Positions 7,735 through 16,949 are shown, counted from the first letter of the stretch. The stretch: DNA of 64,000 nt from DASRHK01 sp963776465 (GCA_963776465.1 CAVZMV010000002.1:3060038-3124037); one strand, 5' to 3'. The notes: a model not told the origin generated them from the letters alone. Numbers and translations are program-made.

Positions 7735-10671
7735 ATGGTCGTGCGAATCCTGTTTGCGCTGAGCATCGCCGCCGCGAGCGGGTTTCTCGCCGCTTGCGCC
7801 AACGGCGGCGACGGCGCGGACGGCGCGGACGTTTCCGGCGGCTGCACGTCCACGCACGCCTTCACCCAGGCCTCGGTCGAGCGCGCCGTGGTCACGCACT
7901 ACGGCCGGCGCGTCACGCCGCTTGGCCGTCTCACCGACGTCGGCAACTTCCCGGGCGGCGGGGCGCTGACGCCGGACGGACGCTTCTACTGGTCGGTCGA
8001 CACCGGCAAGGACGTGACCTACGTCTGGATCGTCGACGTCGCCACCGGCAGCGTCGTGCAGCAATTGCCGCTACCGGGTACCGGCGGCCACGCGGTGTTC
8101 TCCGCCGACGGCAAGACCGCTTACGTGCCGGGCAATCCGATGGGCGGCGAAGACTTTCCCGAAGGCACCGAGGTGAAGGCGCCTGGCGGCGACGCCATCC
8201 ACGTGTTCTCCGTCGACGTCGCCAGCGGCCACGCGACCGAGCAGGATCCGATCACGATCCCTTCGAGCGCCAATCCGGCGGTGCCGGTGGGCTCGTCGCG
8301 CATCAACCACTCCGTCGTCGCGACGCAGGGCGTCGCCTTCAGCTACAGCGAGTGGCTCGAGGACATCGCCATCTCGCCGGACGGCAAATACCTGCTGACC
8401 GCGTTGCTCAACTCCGATCGCGCAGCGATCGTCAACACCGCGACGCGCGCGGTCACCGTGCTGACTGTCGGCACCTATCCGCGCGGCGCCGCGATCGAGC
8501 GCGCCAGCAGTTTCGGCTTCATCGCCAACTCCAACGACGGCACGATCTCCAAGATCGATCTGGCCACGGCAAGCGTCGTCGCGACGATCCCGCTCGGGCT
8601 CACCGGCGAGGACATCTCCGACGCCGAATCCGGCGTGCTGTCGCTGCTGGCCGATCCCAAGGCCGACCGGCTCTACGCCACGGTCGCCAACCGTGACCTG
8701 CTGATGGTCATCGACACGGCGACCAACGCGATCGTCAAGCGCATCGATCTGCGCCGCGAAGGCGGCAAGGCCGGCCTCGGTGCCAATCCCGACGGCCTGG
8801 CGGTCTCGCCCGACGGCTGCACCCTGTATGTCACCAACGCCTACGAGAACGCTGTCGTCGCCATCGCGCTGCAGAATCGCAGCGACAGTACGACCAAGAC
8901 CTACGACCGCATCGGGGCGATCCCGACGGCCGACTATCCGACCGCCGTCGCCATCACGCCGGACGGCGCGCGCATGCTGTGGGTCGCCGGCAAGGGCATG
9001 GGCGTCAACAAGGGCGTCGGCGGCTCGAAGCCGCTGCGCAACAAGCAGTTCTGGCAGCGCGGCCTCGTCGGCGTGCTGCCCCGGCCCGACGACCGCTACT
9101 TCCGCGAGCTCGACGAGATCGTCACGACGAACCTCACGCCGGACGCGCAGGCCGTTCCTGCCGCCACCGTCGTCCACGGCGCCGCGACGGGGCCGTTCAC
9201 CTACGCGCCGAGCACGCAGATCAAGTACGTGTTCCTCGTCGTCAAGGAGAACCGCACCTACGACAACATCTTCGGCTCGCTCACGCGCGGCGACGGCGCC
9301 CCGAAATACCAGCTGTACGACGACAACTGCAGCACCGCCAACACCGCGTTCGAGAGCGTCGACCGCAGCTTCCCCGGCTGCGGCGTCACGCCGAACGCGC
9401 ACGCGATCGTGCGACGCTGGCCGTTGCTCACGCAGTTCATGGCCAACTCCGAGCAGTCCGAGGAAGGCCACGTCTTCACCACCGGCGGCTATCTCACGGA
9501 CTACCTGCAGCGCAATTCGCATTGGGAGCCGTCGGGCCGCGGGCGCCCGTACGACACCGGCCTGTACCCGGTCGCCTATCCGCCGAAGTACTTCATCTTC
9601 GACCAGCTCCTCGCCGCCGGCATCCCGTTCCGCAATTACGGCGAGCGCAGCGGCGGCATGAACCCCGAGCCCTCGAGCCAGGGCGCCAATCGCACGACCA
9701 CGCAGTTCGCGCAGGTCCAGGCATCGACGATGGCTGCCTACCCGATCAACGGACTGTCCGCGTGCATGCAGACCGCCGCGCCGGTGGATCCGGCGCCGCT
9801 CTTCGCAGGCTGCTTCTACGATTCCTCGGCGCGCAACCAGTCGCGGCTGACCGGCGCCAACGTCGCGCCGCCGGGCGCGATCTCGCGCTTCCAGATCTTC
9901 GAGACCGAGTTCACGGCGATGAACGCGCTTGGAACCTGGCCGCGCTTCGCCTACCTGATCCAGTTCAACGATCACGGACAGGGCAACACGCCGAACAACA
10001 CCACCGAGCCCGCGCAGGCCGCCGACAACGACCTCGCGCTCGGCCAGCTGGTCGACCTCGTCTCGCATTCGCCGATCTGGTCGCAGTCCGCGATCTTCGT
10101 GATGGAGGACGACAGCCAGGACGGCGGCGATCACGTCGATTCGCATCGCATGCCGGCGTACGTCATCTCACCGTGGGTCAAGCAGGGTACGAGCGCGGCG
10201 AGCGCGCCGATCATCTCGCGCCGCTACGACCAGCTGTCGATGCTGCGCACGATCCAGCTGATTCTCGGGGTGCCGCCGCCGTCCCTGCTGCACGCGCTGG
10301 CCGTGCCGATGTACGACGTGTTCATCGCGCCGACGCAGGCGCTGAACCTTGCGACCTACACCGCGATCCTGCCCGAGCGCTCGCTGGTCGAGCAGAACGG
10401 CAAGACCGAGACGACCAAGCGCTTCGAGCGCAACGCGCCGGAGCTGTATCGGCTGTCGCAGCAGCTGCCCTGGCACCTGACCGATCGGGTGCCGCAGCAG
10501 ATCGCCGACCGCATCCACTTCGCCAACGTCTGGGGCGACGACCGGCACTATCCGGGGCCGGGGCCCAACGCCTCGCCGCTGGAAGCGTCGCGCGCGGCAG
10601 CCGCAATGAAGGCGTTCGAGCGGGGCCAGGACGTCGGCAAGGCTTTGGCGCAAAGCGCGGACGACGACTGA
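7735..10671 (+). CDS. Bifunctional YncE-like beta-propeller / alkaline-phosphatase-family (phosphoesterase) lipoprotein
   Basis: A 978-aa envelope protein. MVVRILFALSIAAASGFLAA followed by Cys is a lipoprotein signal. Residues about 60-400 are YVTN/YncE-type propeller repeats (SPDGKYLLTALLNSDRAAI, NPDGLAVSPDGCTLYVTNA, TAVAITPDG). Residues about 495-900 match the phosphoesterase family of acid phosphatases and phospholipase C (FLVVKENRTYDNIFGS near the start, then EEGHVFTTGGYLTDYLQRN and MEDDSQDGGDHVDSHR), with Asp/His metal-ligand-like residues. This fusion is a recognised arrangement in proteobacteria, likely a periplasmic or surface phosphodiesterase/phosphatase. ATG 7735 was chosen; a GTG at 7741 is possible. 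It appears monocistronic. Confidence 0.9.
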   Translation: MVVRILFALSIAAASGFLAACANGGDGADGADVSGGCTSTHAFTQASVERAVVTHYGRRVTPLGRLTDVGNFPGGGALTPDGRFYWSVDTGKDVTYVWIVDVATGSVVQQLPLPGTGGHAVFSADGKTAYVPGNPMGGEDFPEGTEVKAPGGDAIHVFSVDVASGHATEQDPITIPSSANPAVPVGSSRINHSVVATQGVAFSYSEWLEDIAISPDGKYLLTALLNSDRAAIVNTATRAVTVLTVGTYPRGAAIERASSFGFIANSNDGTISKIDLATASVVATIPLGLTGEDISDAESGVLSLLADPKADRLYATVANRDLLMVIDTATNAIVKRIDLRREGGKAGLGANPDGLAVSPDGCTLYVTNAYENAVVAIALQNRSDSTTKTYDRIGAIPTADYPTAVAITPDGARMLWVAGKGMGVNKGVGGSKPLRNKQFWQRGLVGVLPRPDDRYFRELDEIVTTNLTPDAQAVPAATVVHGAATGPFTYAPSTQIKYVFLVVKENRTYDNIFGSLTRGDGAPKYQLYDDNCSTANTAFESVDRSFPGCGVTPNAHAIVRRWPLLTQFMANSEQSEEGHVFTTGGYLTDYLQRNSHWEPSGRGRPYDTGLYPVAYPPKYFIFDQLLAAGIPFRNYGERSGGMNPEPSSQGANRTTTQFAQVQASTMAAYPINGLSACMQTAAPVDPAPLFAGCFYDSSARNQSRLTGANVAPPGAISRFQIFETEFTAMNALGTWPRFAYLIQFNDHGQGNTPNNTTEPAQAADNDLALGQLVDLVSHSPIWSQSAIFVMEDDSQDGGDHVDSHRMPAYVISPWVKQGTSAASAPIISRRYDQLSMLRTIQLILGVPPPSLLHALAVPMYDVFIAPTQALNLATYTAILPERSLVEQNGKTETTKRFERNAPELYRLSQQLPWHLTDRVPQQIADRIHFANVWGDDRHYPGPGPNASPLEASRAAAAMKAFERGQDVGKALAQSADDD

Positions 10672-10766
10672 AATCCTTGCCCTAAGCCTCGGAATCTGTA
10701 ACGCTTCGCGCCAGCAGGCGTCCCCCACGCGGGCCTGCATTAATAAAGAGTCGGGAGTATCGAACA
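10672..10766 (+). promoter_or_regulatory. Intergenic promoter region of the first GEVED gene
   Basis: This 95-bp gap has an AT-rich stretch (ATTAATAAAG at about 10740) that could hold a -10 box and a GGGAG ribosome binding site at about 10753, a dozen bases before ATG 10767. No terminator for the upstream gene is obvious. Confidence 0.35.
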
Positions 10767-12314
10767 ATGAAAGGTTTTCTCGTGCGACGGGCTGCGCTGC
10801 TTGCCCCGATTCTGTGGATCCCAGCCGCGCTGGCCGTACCTGTCGATCCCAACGCTGGGCAGATCATCACCATCGGGCCCGGGTCGACGCAGTGGGAGGT
10901 GCGAAACGACGTCGGCACCGACACCGGCGAACCGTTCAGCGGGGAGTGCGACGACACGCCTGCCTTCGGCATCCGCGATGCGCAAGGTGGGAGCGGCGAC
11001 GGTGACGCCTACGACGAGGCCTGGCTGACGTTCATCAACGGCGCCCCCTTCGTCGCGCCCAACCCGGCCGAGCTCAGCCAGACCTTCCTCAACGGGCCCA
11101 TCACCTACACCGCAGGCCCGGTGCTGATGTCGGGTGTCAACGTGTCGGTCGAGTACACCTTCTTCAGCGACCGCCAGCTGATGCGCATGTTCGTCATCCT
11201 GGCGAACCCGGGTTTGACTGCCAGGACGGTCACCGTCCAGATCCCGATCAACTTCGGCTCCGACACCGGCACCGTCGTGCGCGGCACCTCATCGGGAGAC
11301 ACCACCTTCGACAACCTGGATCGCTGGGTCGTCACGAGCGATGCCACCGCATCGGACCCGGTGAATACCACCGTGTTCGCCGGCTCCGGCTTCCCGGCCG
11401 TCACGCCCGACCTGGTGACGTCGACCGTGTTCTCCTGCTCGGCCACCAATGGCGTCGGCGTGGGCTTCACCTCGAGCGTCACCATTCCGCAGGGCTCATC
11501 GCGCGCCCTGATGTTCTTCGCGGGCCTGGGCGACGTGGTCAGCACCGGCAACACGATCGAAGGCGCGCTGGAGAACGCGCCGGTGTTCGACCTCGGCTTC
11601 GGCGCGCTGTCGCAGGTCGGCCTGCTCGACAACATGCCGGTCCTCGCCGGACAGATCCTCAACTGGGACTTCGCGCCCGTTCCACGCGACTACGGCGACG
11701 CGCCGGCACCCTACCCGACCCTGCTCTCCCAGGATGGCGCCCGGCACCTCTCGGCGGAAGGCCCGTACCTGGGAACGGCGCCACCTGACCTCGAGAACGA
11801 CGGACAGCCGAGCGCCGACGCCCTGGGCGACGACAGCGACGTGACGGACGACGAAGACGGCGTGGTGACGCTGCTGCACGCGACCGGCGGCGCCTCCGTC
11901 GCCCGCGTCACGGTTTCGGGCGCGGACGCCCTGCTGGACGGCTGGGTGGACTTCAACCAGGACGGCGACTGGAACGATCCGGGCGAGCAGATCTTCGACT
12001 CGCAGCCGGTGCATGTCGGGATCAACGACATTCCCTTCATCGGCATGAACACCACCAATCCCAGCGGCCCGGTCTATGCGCGCTACCGCATCAGCACGGC
12101 AGGCGGCCTCGCGCCGACCGGCCAGGCCGCCGACGGCGAAGTCGAGGACTACATCCTGCAGCCGATCGTCGACCCGAACGACAACACCGGCACCGGCAAT
12201 GGCGGCAACAACTCCGGCGATCCTCCGGTCCTGCCGACGCACGGCGGCGCAGTGCCGCTGTTCACGCTGGGCGGGCTACTCCTGACCCTCCTCTGGCGAC
12301 GCCGCCGCATGTAG
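10767..12314 (+). CDS. GEVED-domain secreted surface protein with C-terminal membrane anchor
   Basis: A 515-aa exported protein. The signal peptide is MKGFLVRRAALLAPILWIPA with cleavage near ALAVP. The N-terminal ~280 residues are a beta-rich domain shared with the next gene (VEYTFFSDRQLMRMFVILAN; DRWVVTSDA; LMFFAGLGD). Residues about 300-460 are a GEVED domain (DYGDAPAPYPT, DDEDGVVTLL, GWVDFNQDGDWNDPGEQIFD, ADGEVEDYIL). The tail is PPVLPTHGG, one hydrophobic helix and RRRRM, resembling CTERM-type sorting signals such as IPTL-CTERM, but not identical. It probably sits at the cell surface in an adhesin or matrix role; no enzymatic motif is seen. A strong terminator follows at 12330. Confidence 0.8.
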   Translation: MKGFLVRRAALLAPILWIPAALAVPVDPNAGQIITIGPGSTQWEVRNDVGTDTGEPFSGECDDTPAFGIRDAQGGSGDGDAYDEAWLTFINGAPFVAPNPAELSQTFLNGPITYTAGPVLMSGVNVSVEYTFFSDRQLMRMFVILANPGLTARTVTVQIPINFGSDTGTVVRGTSSGDTTFDNLDRWVVTSDATASDPVNTTVFAGSGFPAVTPDLVTSTVFSCSATNGVGVGFTSSVTIPQGSSRALMFFAGLGDVVSTGNTIEGALENAPVFDLGFGALSQVGLLDNMPVLAGQILNWDFAPVPRDYGDAPAPYPTLLSQDGARHLSAEGPYLGTAPPDLENDGQPSADALGDDSDVTDDEDGVVTLLHATGGASVARVTVSGADALLDGWVDFNQDGDWNDPGEQIFDSQPVHVGINDIPFIGMNTTNPSGPVYARYRISTAGGLAPTGQAADGEVEDYILQPIVDPNDNTGTGNGGNNSGDPPVLPTHGGAVPLFTLGGLLLTLLWRRRRM

Positions 12315-12328
12315 GGCGCGCGCGCGCC
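12311..12328. repeat. GTAGGGCGCGC-type short palindromic repeat
   Basis: GTAGGGCGCGCGCGCGCC overlaps the TAG stop of the first GEVED gene. It resembles the repeats at 16916-16940 and 50881-50905. Confidence 0.4.
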
Positions 12329-12329
12329 G

Positions 12330-12362
12330 AAAACCCCCGACGATTTCGGGGGTTTTCTTTTT
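12330..12362 (+). terminator. Rho-independent terminator after the first GEVED gene
   Basis: An 11-bp perfect stem AAAACCCCCGA / TCGGGGGTTTT with a 5-base loop is followed by a T-rich tail TTTTCTTTTT. It is almost identical to the terminator at 14766-14798. Confidence 0.92.
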
Positions 12363-12368
12363 ACGGCC

Positions 12369-12410
12369 TATAATCCGCGGCTAACGTCGGGCATATACAG
12401 GGAGAGCGGG
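12369..12410 (+). promoter_or_regulatory. Promoter (-10 TATAAT) and ribosome binding site of the second GEVED gene
   Basis: A consensus TATAAT lies at 12369-12374, just after the upstream terminator, giving a start site near 12381. The leader ends with GGGAGAGCGGG before ATG 12411, a good Shine-Dalgarno. This is one of the clearly leadered genes of the window. Confidence 0.65.
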
Positions 12411-14699
12411 ATGAATTTCGACATTTACGCAGTCGCGCGCCGCGTGGGTTCCGTGCTGGCGCCGGTGCTCTGGGCTGCCTCGGCCCTTGCGGCCCCGGTC
12501 AATCCGGATCAAGTCATCAACTTCACCGGCGGCCCCCTCTGGCACCTCACCAACACGCTGGGAACCTCCACCGGCGACCCATTCACCGGGACTTGCGGCC
12601 AGCAGCCTGGTTTTGGCATCACCGACGCGAGCACTAACGGCAACGGCGATGCCTTCGACGACGGCTACATGGTCTTCATCGACGGCAACGTCTTCGTCGC
12701 GCCGAACACGATCGACCGGACCGGCAACACCCTGACCGCCGGGGCGGTTTCGATGTCGGGCCTCGACGTGACCGTGCAGTACCACTTCTTCTCCGACCGT
12801 CAGCTCGCCCGCATCCTGGTCACCTTCCAGAACCCGACGGGCGGCGACATCGCCGTCAACGTGCAGGTGCCGGTCAATTTCGGATCCGACAACAACACCA
12901 CGATCCTCGCGACGTCCAGCGGCGACCTCGTGCTCGACGGACTCGATCGCTGGGTGGTCACCAGCGACGGCGATCCGGTCAACGGCGACGCGGTGAACAC
13001 GACGGTGTTCGCTGGCCCCAACGGAACGCTGCCCAGTGCGATCACCCAGACGGTCTTCTCCTGCTCGGGCTTCAACGGCGTGGGCGTCACCTTCAACGTC
13101 GGGGTTCCCGCGGGCGGGCAGCGCTCGCTGATGTTCTTCGCGGGCCTGGGCGACATCGAGGGCAACACCAACACCGCCACCGGTCCGGGCGGCGCCGTGC
13201 CGAACGCGTTCTCGCTGTTCAACGCTGCGGACATCATCACCCCCGCCCTCGGCCTCCTCGACGAGCTGTGCGTGGATCCGGACACCATCGTCAACTGGAG
13301 CGTCAACGGCGTCGGCGACTGCGACCAGGGCGTGAACACCACGAGCACCGGCCTGATCGCCGTCGATCCGTTCGACAACGGCCTGGTGGCGTTCGACACG
13401 TTCGGCAACATCCTGCGGGCCGGCCCGATGACCAACGCCGGCGGGCCCGTAAGCGGCGCCGTGCTCAGCGCGCAGGCGCTGGCGCGCGACCCGACCAGCA
13501 ACCTGGCCTACGTCATGCTCAAGCTCGACGGCGTCAGCGGCCGCGTGCTCGGCACCGTCAACACCGACACGCGCGAAGTCACGACCATCGCCAACACCGG
13601 CCAGAGCTTCGCGTCGATGACGTTCGGCACCGACGGCACGCTGTACGCCGTCACCGGCGACGGCGACCTCGTCTGCCCCGAGTGCCTCTACACGATCAAC
13701 AAGACCACCGGCGTGCCCACGCTGCTGACGCCGCTGGGCAACGGCGACGACGGCGAAGTCATCGCCTTCAGCCCTGCCGACGGCCTGATCTACCACTGGT
13801 CCGGCAACGGCCTGGGCGACGTGATCATGGAGTCGATCGACCCGGTCACCCTGCAGGTGACGGACATCCCGATGAGCGGCGACATCGGCGAGGAGGAGAT
13901 TTTCGGCGCGGTGTTCGACCCCTCCAACAACACCTTCCTGATCACCGACATCGAGTCCGATCTGCTGACCGTGACCCGCGAAGGTTTCGGCGTCCAGATC
14001 ACGACCATCCTCGTCAACGGCGAGGAGACGGACCTGCGCGGCCTCATCCTCGCGGCGCAGCCAGCGGATTACGGCGACGCGCCGGCACCGTACCCGACGA
14101 CCCTGGCGCAGAACGGCGCCCGCCACCTGCCCTCGCTCGGCGGACCGGTGCTGGGCAACGTCGCTCCCGACACCGAGCCCGACGGCCTGCCTTCCGCCAA
14201 CGCCCTGGGTGACGACTCCAACAACACCGACGACGAAGACGGCGTGGTCACGCTGCTCCATTCGGTCGCCGGCGCTTCCGTCGCGCGCGTCACGGTGTCC
14301 GGAGCGGCTGGTCTGCTGGACGGCTGGGTCGACTTCAACCAGGACGGCGACTGGGACGACGCCGGCGAGCAGATCTTCGATTCGGAATCCGTGCATGTCG
14401 GCATCAACGACCTGCCCTACATCGGCAACAACGTCACCGATCCGAGTGCGCCGGTCTACGCGCGCTATCGCATCAGCACAGCGGGTGGCCTGGCGCCGAC
14501 CGGCGAGGCTTCCAATGGCGAAGTCGAGGACTACATCCTGCAGCCCATCGTTGACCCGAGCGATCCCACGGGGACCGGCAATGGCAACGGCAACGGCAAT
14601 CCGGGCGACCCGCCGGTGCTGCCCTCGCACGGCGGCGCGTTCCCGCTCGTCACGCTGGCCGGCCTTTTCATGACGCTGCTGTTCCGGCGCCGACGCTAG
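12411..14699 (+). CDS. GEVED-domain secreted surface protein, larger paralogue
   Basis: A 762-aa paralogue of the preceding gene. The signal peptide ends near ASALAAP. The first ~270 residues share the same beta-domain motifs (VQYHFFSDRQLARILVTFQN, DRWVVTSDG, SLMFFAGLGD). Residues about 285-545 are an insertion absent from the neighbour, with propeller-like repeats (LIAVDPFDNGLVAFDTFGNI, MTFGTDGTLYAVTGDGDL, AVFDPSNNTFLITDIESD). The GEVED domain follows (DYGDAPAPYPTT ... SNGEVEDYIL). The end is PPVLPSHGG, a hydrophobic helix and RRRR. Tandem duplication followed by domain gain or loss explains the pair. The protein is likely surface-exposed and held by the C-terminal anchor. Confidence 0.8.
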   Translation: MNFDIYAVARRVGSVLAPVLWAASALAAPVNPDQVINFTGGPLWHLTNTLGTSTGDPFTGTCGQQPGFGITDASTNGNGDAFDDGYMVFIDGNVFVAPNTIDRTGNTLTAGAVSMSGLDVTVQYHFFSDRQLARILVTFQNPTGGDIAVNVQVPVNFGSDNNTTILATSSGDLVLDGLDRWVVTSDGDPVNGDAVNTTVFAGPNGTLPSAITQTVFSCSGFNGVGVTFNVGVPAGGQRSLMFFAGLGDIEGNTNTATGPGGAVPNAFSLFNAADIITPALGLLDELCVDPDTIVNWSVNGVGDCDQGVNTTSTGLIAVDPFDNGLVAFDTFGNILRAGPMTNAGGPVSGAVLSAQALARDPTSNLAYVMLKLDGVSGRVLGTVNTDTREVTTIANTGQSFASMTFGTDGTLYAVTGDGDLVCPECLYTINKTTGVPTLLTPLGNGDDGEVIAFSPADGLIYHWSGNGLGDVIMESIDPVTLQVTDIPMSGDIGEEEIFGAVFDPSNNTFLITDIESDLLTVTREGFGVQITTILVNGEETDLRGLILAAQPADYGDAPAPYPTTLAQNGARHLPSLGGPVLGNVAPDTEPDGLPSANALGDDSNNTDDEDGVVTLLHSVAGASVARVTVSGAAGLLDGWVDFNQDGDWDDAGEQIFDSESVHVGINDLPYIGNNVTDPSAPVYARYRISTAGGLAPTGEASNGEVEDYILQPIVDPSDPTGTGNGNGNGNPGDPPVLPSHGGAFPLVTLAGLFMTLLFRRRR

Positions 14700-14708
14700 G
14701 AGCGATAT

Positions 14709-14759
14709 GTAAGAGGGGCTTTAGCCCCGAATGGTCGGGGCTGAAGCCCCTCCTACAAG
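14709..14759. repeat. GTAG-type REP pair (inverted)
   Basis: Two facing copies, GTAAGAGGGGCTTTAGCCCC and CGGGGCTGAAGCCCCTCCTAC, separated by a few bases, make a large imperfect palindrome. This is the REP family that recurs at 15801, 16891, 20321 and 47638. Confidence 0.85.
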
Positions 14760-14765
14760 AAGCAC

Positions 14766-14798
14766 AAAAACCCCCGACGACCTCGGGGGTTTTTCTTT
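14766..14798 (+). terminator. Rho-independent terminator after the second GEVED gene
   Basis: A 12-bp stem AAAAACCCCCGA / TCGGGGGTTTTT with loop CGACC is followed by CTTTG. It ends eight bases before the -10 box of the OmpA-like gene. Confidence 0.9.
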
Positions 14799-14805
14799 GC
14801 GCGCC

Positions 14806-14818
14806 TATAATTCCGTCA
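14806..14818 (+). promoter_or_regulatory. Consensus -10 box for a leaderless start of the OmpA-like gene
   Basis: TATAAT at 14806-14811 puts the expected transcription start exactly on the A of ATG 14818, with no Shine-Dalgarno and only a terminator upstream. This is the best example of the leaderless layout here. Confidence 0.65.
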
Positions 14819-15792
14819 TGAACCTCCGCTTCGCTGTCCTTCTCCTCCTTCTGTCTGCCCCGCTGCACGCTGCCGACCCCAAGGGCAGCGCCGACCACCC
14901 GATGATCTCGCGCTACCAGGGCGCGGAGATCATCCGCTACGAGACCCGCGCCTTCGAGAGCGTCGAGCTGGTGAGCGCGCCGATCGTCGCCTACGACCAT
15001 CGCCGCACCGCGGCCAACGACGATTCCTACACGCGGGTCGAAGGCCGATACACGCGCATCGCCTACGCCGCGCCGCAGGGTCGCACGTCGGTCGAGGTGT
15101 TCCGCAATTACGAGGAGGCGCTCAAGGCCGGCGGCTTCGAGATCGTCTTCTCCTGCGAGACGGCAGCGTGCGACACCAAGCACAGCGGCCGCGCCTTCAA
15201 CCTGGCAGCCAGCCCCAGCGACCTGCACAGCAAGATGACGAGCCAGCACGACGAGCAGCGCTACCTGCTCGCCAAGCTGCCGCGCGCGACGGGCGACGTC
15301 TACGCCTCGATCTACATCGTCGCGGCGACCAAGCTCGGCGGCTCCGAGAAGCATCGCGTCTTCATCAACCAGATCGTGGTCGAGTCCAAGCCGATGGAAG
15401 GCGGCAAGGTCAAGGTCGACGCGGCGGCGATGTCCAAGGGGCTCGATGCCCAGGGCCACGTCGCGCTCTACGAGATCCTGTTCGACACCAACAAGGACGT
15501 CCTCAAGCCCGAGTCCGACGCGGCGCTGACGGAGATCGCCAGGCTGCTCAAGGACAAGGGCGACCTCAAGGTGCTGATCGTCGGCCACACCGACAACGTC
15601 GGCGAGCTGGCCCCCAACCAGGTCCTGTCCGAGAAGCGCGCGCGAGCGGTTGCCGACGCGCTGGTGGGCAAGCACGGCATCGCCCGCGAGCGGCTCAGTG
15701 CGGTCGGCGTCGGCATGGCAGCGCCGGTGGACACCAACGCGACGGAATCGGGCCGCGCGCGCAATCGGCGGGTGGAGCTGGTGAAGAGATGA
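14818..15792 (+). CDS. OmpA-family outer-membrane protein with DUF4892-like N-domain
   Basis: A 324-aa protein with a signal peptide (MNLRFAVLLLLLSAPLHAAD). The middle, about residues 25-200, resembles the DUF4892 domain (DHPMISRYQGAEIIRYE; CETAACDTKHSGRAFN). Residues about 215-324 are the OmpA peptidoglycan-binding domain (ALYEILFDTNKDVLKPESDA, VLIVGHTDNVGELAPNQVLS, ERLSAVGVGMAAPVDTNATE, GRARNRRVELV). It should be periplasmic or outer-membrane associated and tether to peptidoglycan through the usual Asp/Arg pair. ATG 14818 gives a clean signal peptide and fits the -10 position. It stands alone between a terminator and a REP element. Confidence 0.9.
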   Translation: MNLRFAVLLLLLSAPLHAADPKGSADHPMISRYQGAEIIRYETRAFESVELVSAPIVAYDHRRTAANDDSYTRVEGRYTRIAYAAPQGRTSVEVFRNYEEALKAGGFEIVFSCETAACDTKHSGRAFNLAASPSDLHSKMTSQHDEQRYLLAKLPRATGDVYASIYIVAATKLGGSEKHRVFINQIVVESKPMEGGKVKVDAAAMSKGLDAQGHVALYEILFDTNKDVLKPESDAALTEIARLLKDKGDLKVLIVGHTDNVGELAPNQVLSEKRARAVADALVGKHGIARERLSAVGVGMAAPVDTNATESGRARNRRVELVKR

Positions 15793-15800
15793 TTGCGACC

Positions 15801-15829
15801 GGTCGGGGCTAACAGCCCCTCCTACAAGC
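15801..15829. repeat. GTAG-type REP element
   Basis: GGTCGGGGCTAACAGCCCCT followed by CCTACAAGC. On the minus strand its GTAG head supplies the TAG stop codon (15822-15824) of the AraC gene. Confidence 0.8.
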
Positions 15830-16826
15830 GGTACGATCCTGGGCGGTTGTTCGTCCACTTCTTGAACGCGCGCCGGAAGGCGCTGACGTCCTCGAAGCCC
15901 AGCGCGCGCGAGATTTCGCCGACCGTCTGCGTGGTGTCGTGCAGGTGATGGATCGCAAGGTCGCGGCGCACGTCGTCCTTCATCAGCTGGAACGTCGTGC
16001 CTTCCGCCTCCAGCCGACGTCCCAGCGTCGACGGCGCGACGTTGAGCTCCGCGGCGATCTCCTCGAAGCCCGGCCAGTTCCCGCCATCGCTCTGGCGCAG
16101 GCGCCGGCGCACGCGGGCGGACCAGCCGTCGACGTTCTTGTACTTGAGGAACACCGACTGCGGCGCGTGGCGGAGGAACTCCTTCACGGTCGCGTCGGTT
16201 TGCGCGACTTTCGACTTCAGCACCGACGCGTCGAAGGAAAGCGCGGTGCGCGGCGCGTCGTAGGCGATATGGTGCGAGAACATGATCGCGTGCTCGGCGG
16301 CGTGCGGCGGACGCGCGAATGCGAACTCGGCGCGTGTGAGCGCGATGCGCCGTCCGGCCAGCCAGCACAACAGGCCATGGACCATGACCAGGAACGTCTC
16401 CTCGGCGAAGCGGCGCTTGTCGACGCCGCGCACTTTGGTCTGCAGGCGGATGAAGGCCTCATCGCTCTCCACCACCAGCTCGCCGCGGATGTCGCTGAGC
16501 ATCGCGGCGAAGGCATGCAGCATCCGGTTGAGCGCCTGCTTCAAGTCGCGGCTGCTCAGCACCGAGTAGGTGATCACCGCGAAGCTGCCGACCTTCATGC
16601 CGTGCGAGTCGAGCCCGAAGAACTCGTCACCGCGCTCCTGGTTGGAGGCCAGCCACACCTTGGCGAAGGCGTCCGCCGTCACCCGCGAGGACGCTGACGC
16701 CAGAAGGTTTTTCGGGATCCCGGCGGCTTCGAGCAGGCGCGCCTGCGCGGGCGCTTTCAGGCCAGCGAGCGCCGCCTTCACGAAGTGAATGGAGACGGTG
16801 TCGCGCTCGGAGACGGGGGGTGGCAT
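15822..16826 (-). CDS. AraC-family transcriptional regulator (second copy type)
   Basis: A 334-aa AraC/XylS regulator of the same architecture as 509-1525. The N-terminal arabinose-binding-like domain spans about residues 15-205 (VKAALAGLKAPAQARLLEAA; KVGSFAVITYSVLSSRDLKQ) and the C-terminal double HTH about 235-334 (ELNVAPSTLGRRLEAEGTTF; HDTTQTVGEISRALGFEDVS; AFRRAFKKWTNNRPGSY). It lies back-to-back with the IcmF gene (123-bp gap containing two repeats), so it may regulate the branched-chain acyl-CoA mutase; that is inference from position. The stop codon is provided by a REP element. The start at 16826 is the longest reasonable one and has no clear Shine-Dalgarno. Confidence 0.88.
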   Translation of the reverse strand: MPPPVSERDTVSIHFVKAALAGLKAPAQARLLEAAGIPKNLLASASSRVTADAFAKVWLASNQERGDEFFGLDSHGMKVGSFAVITYSVLSSRDLKQALNRMLHAFAAMLSDIRGELVVESDEAFIRLQTKVRGVDKRRFAEETFLVMVHGLLCWLAGRRIALTRAEFAFARPPHAAEHAIMFSHHIAYDAPRTALSFDASVLKSKVAQTDATVKEFLRHAPQSVFLKYKNVDGWSARVRRRLRQSDGGNWPGFEEIAAELNVAPSTLGRRLEAEGTTFQLMKDDVRRDLAIHHLHDTTQTVGEISRALGFEDVSAFRRAFKKWTNNRPGSYRL

Positions 16827-16890
16827 AAAACGTCAGGCAGTTTGGCAAAAGCGGCACTGCCTGGCCAGCCGTCGCGAACCTAGAATGTTG

Positions 16891-16940
16891 CAGGAGGGGC
16901 TGTTAGCCCCGACCGGCGGCGCGCATGGCGCGCCCTACAG
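16891..16940. repeat. GTAG-type REP plus a GTAGGGCGCGCCATGCGCGCC repeat
   Basis: CAGGAGGGGCTGTTAGCCCC at 16891-16910 is a REP of the main family. It is followed by GGCGCGCATGGCGCGCCCTA at about 16918, a different palindrome also found inverted at 50881-50905. Together they fill the upstream region of the IcmF gene. Confidence 0.7.
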
Positions 16941-16949
16941 AGAGCCCGA

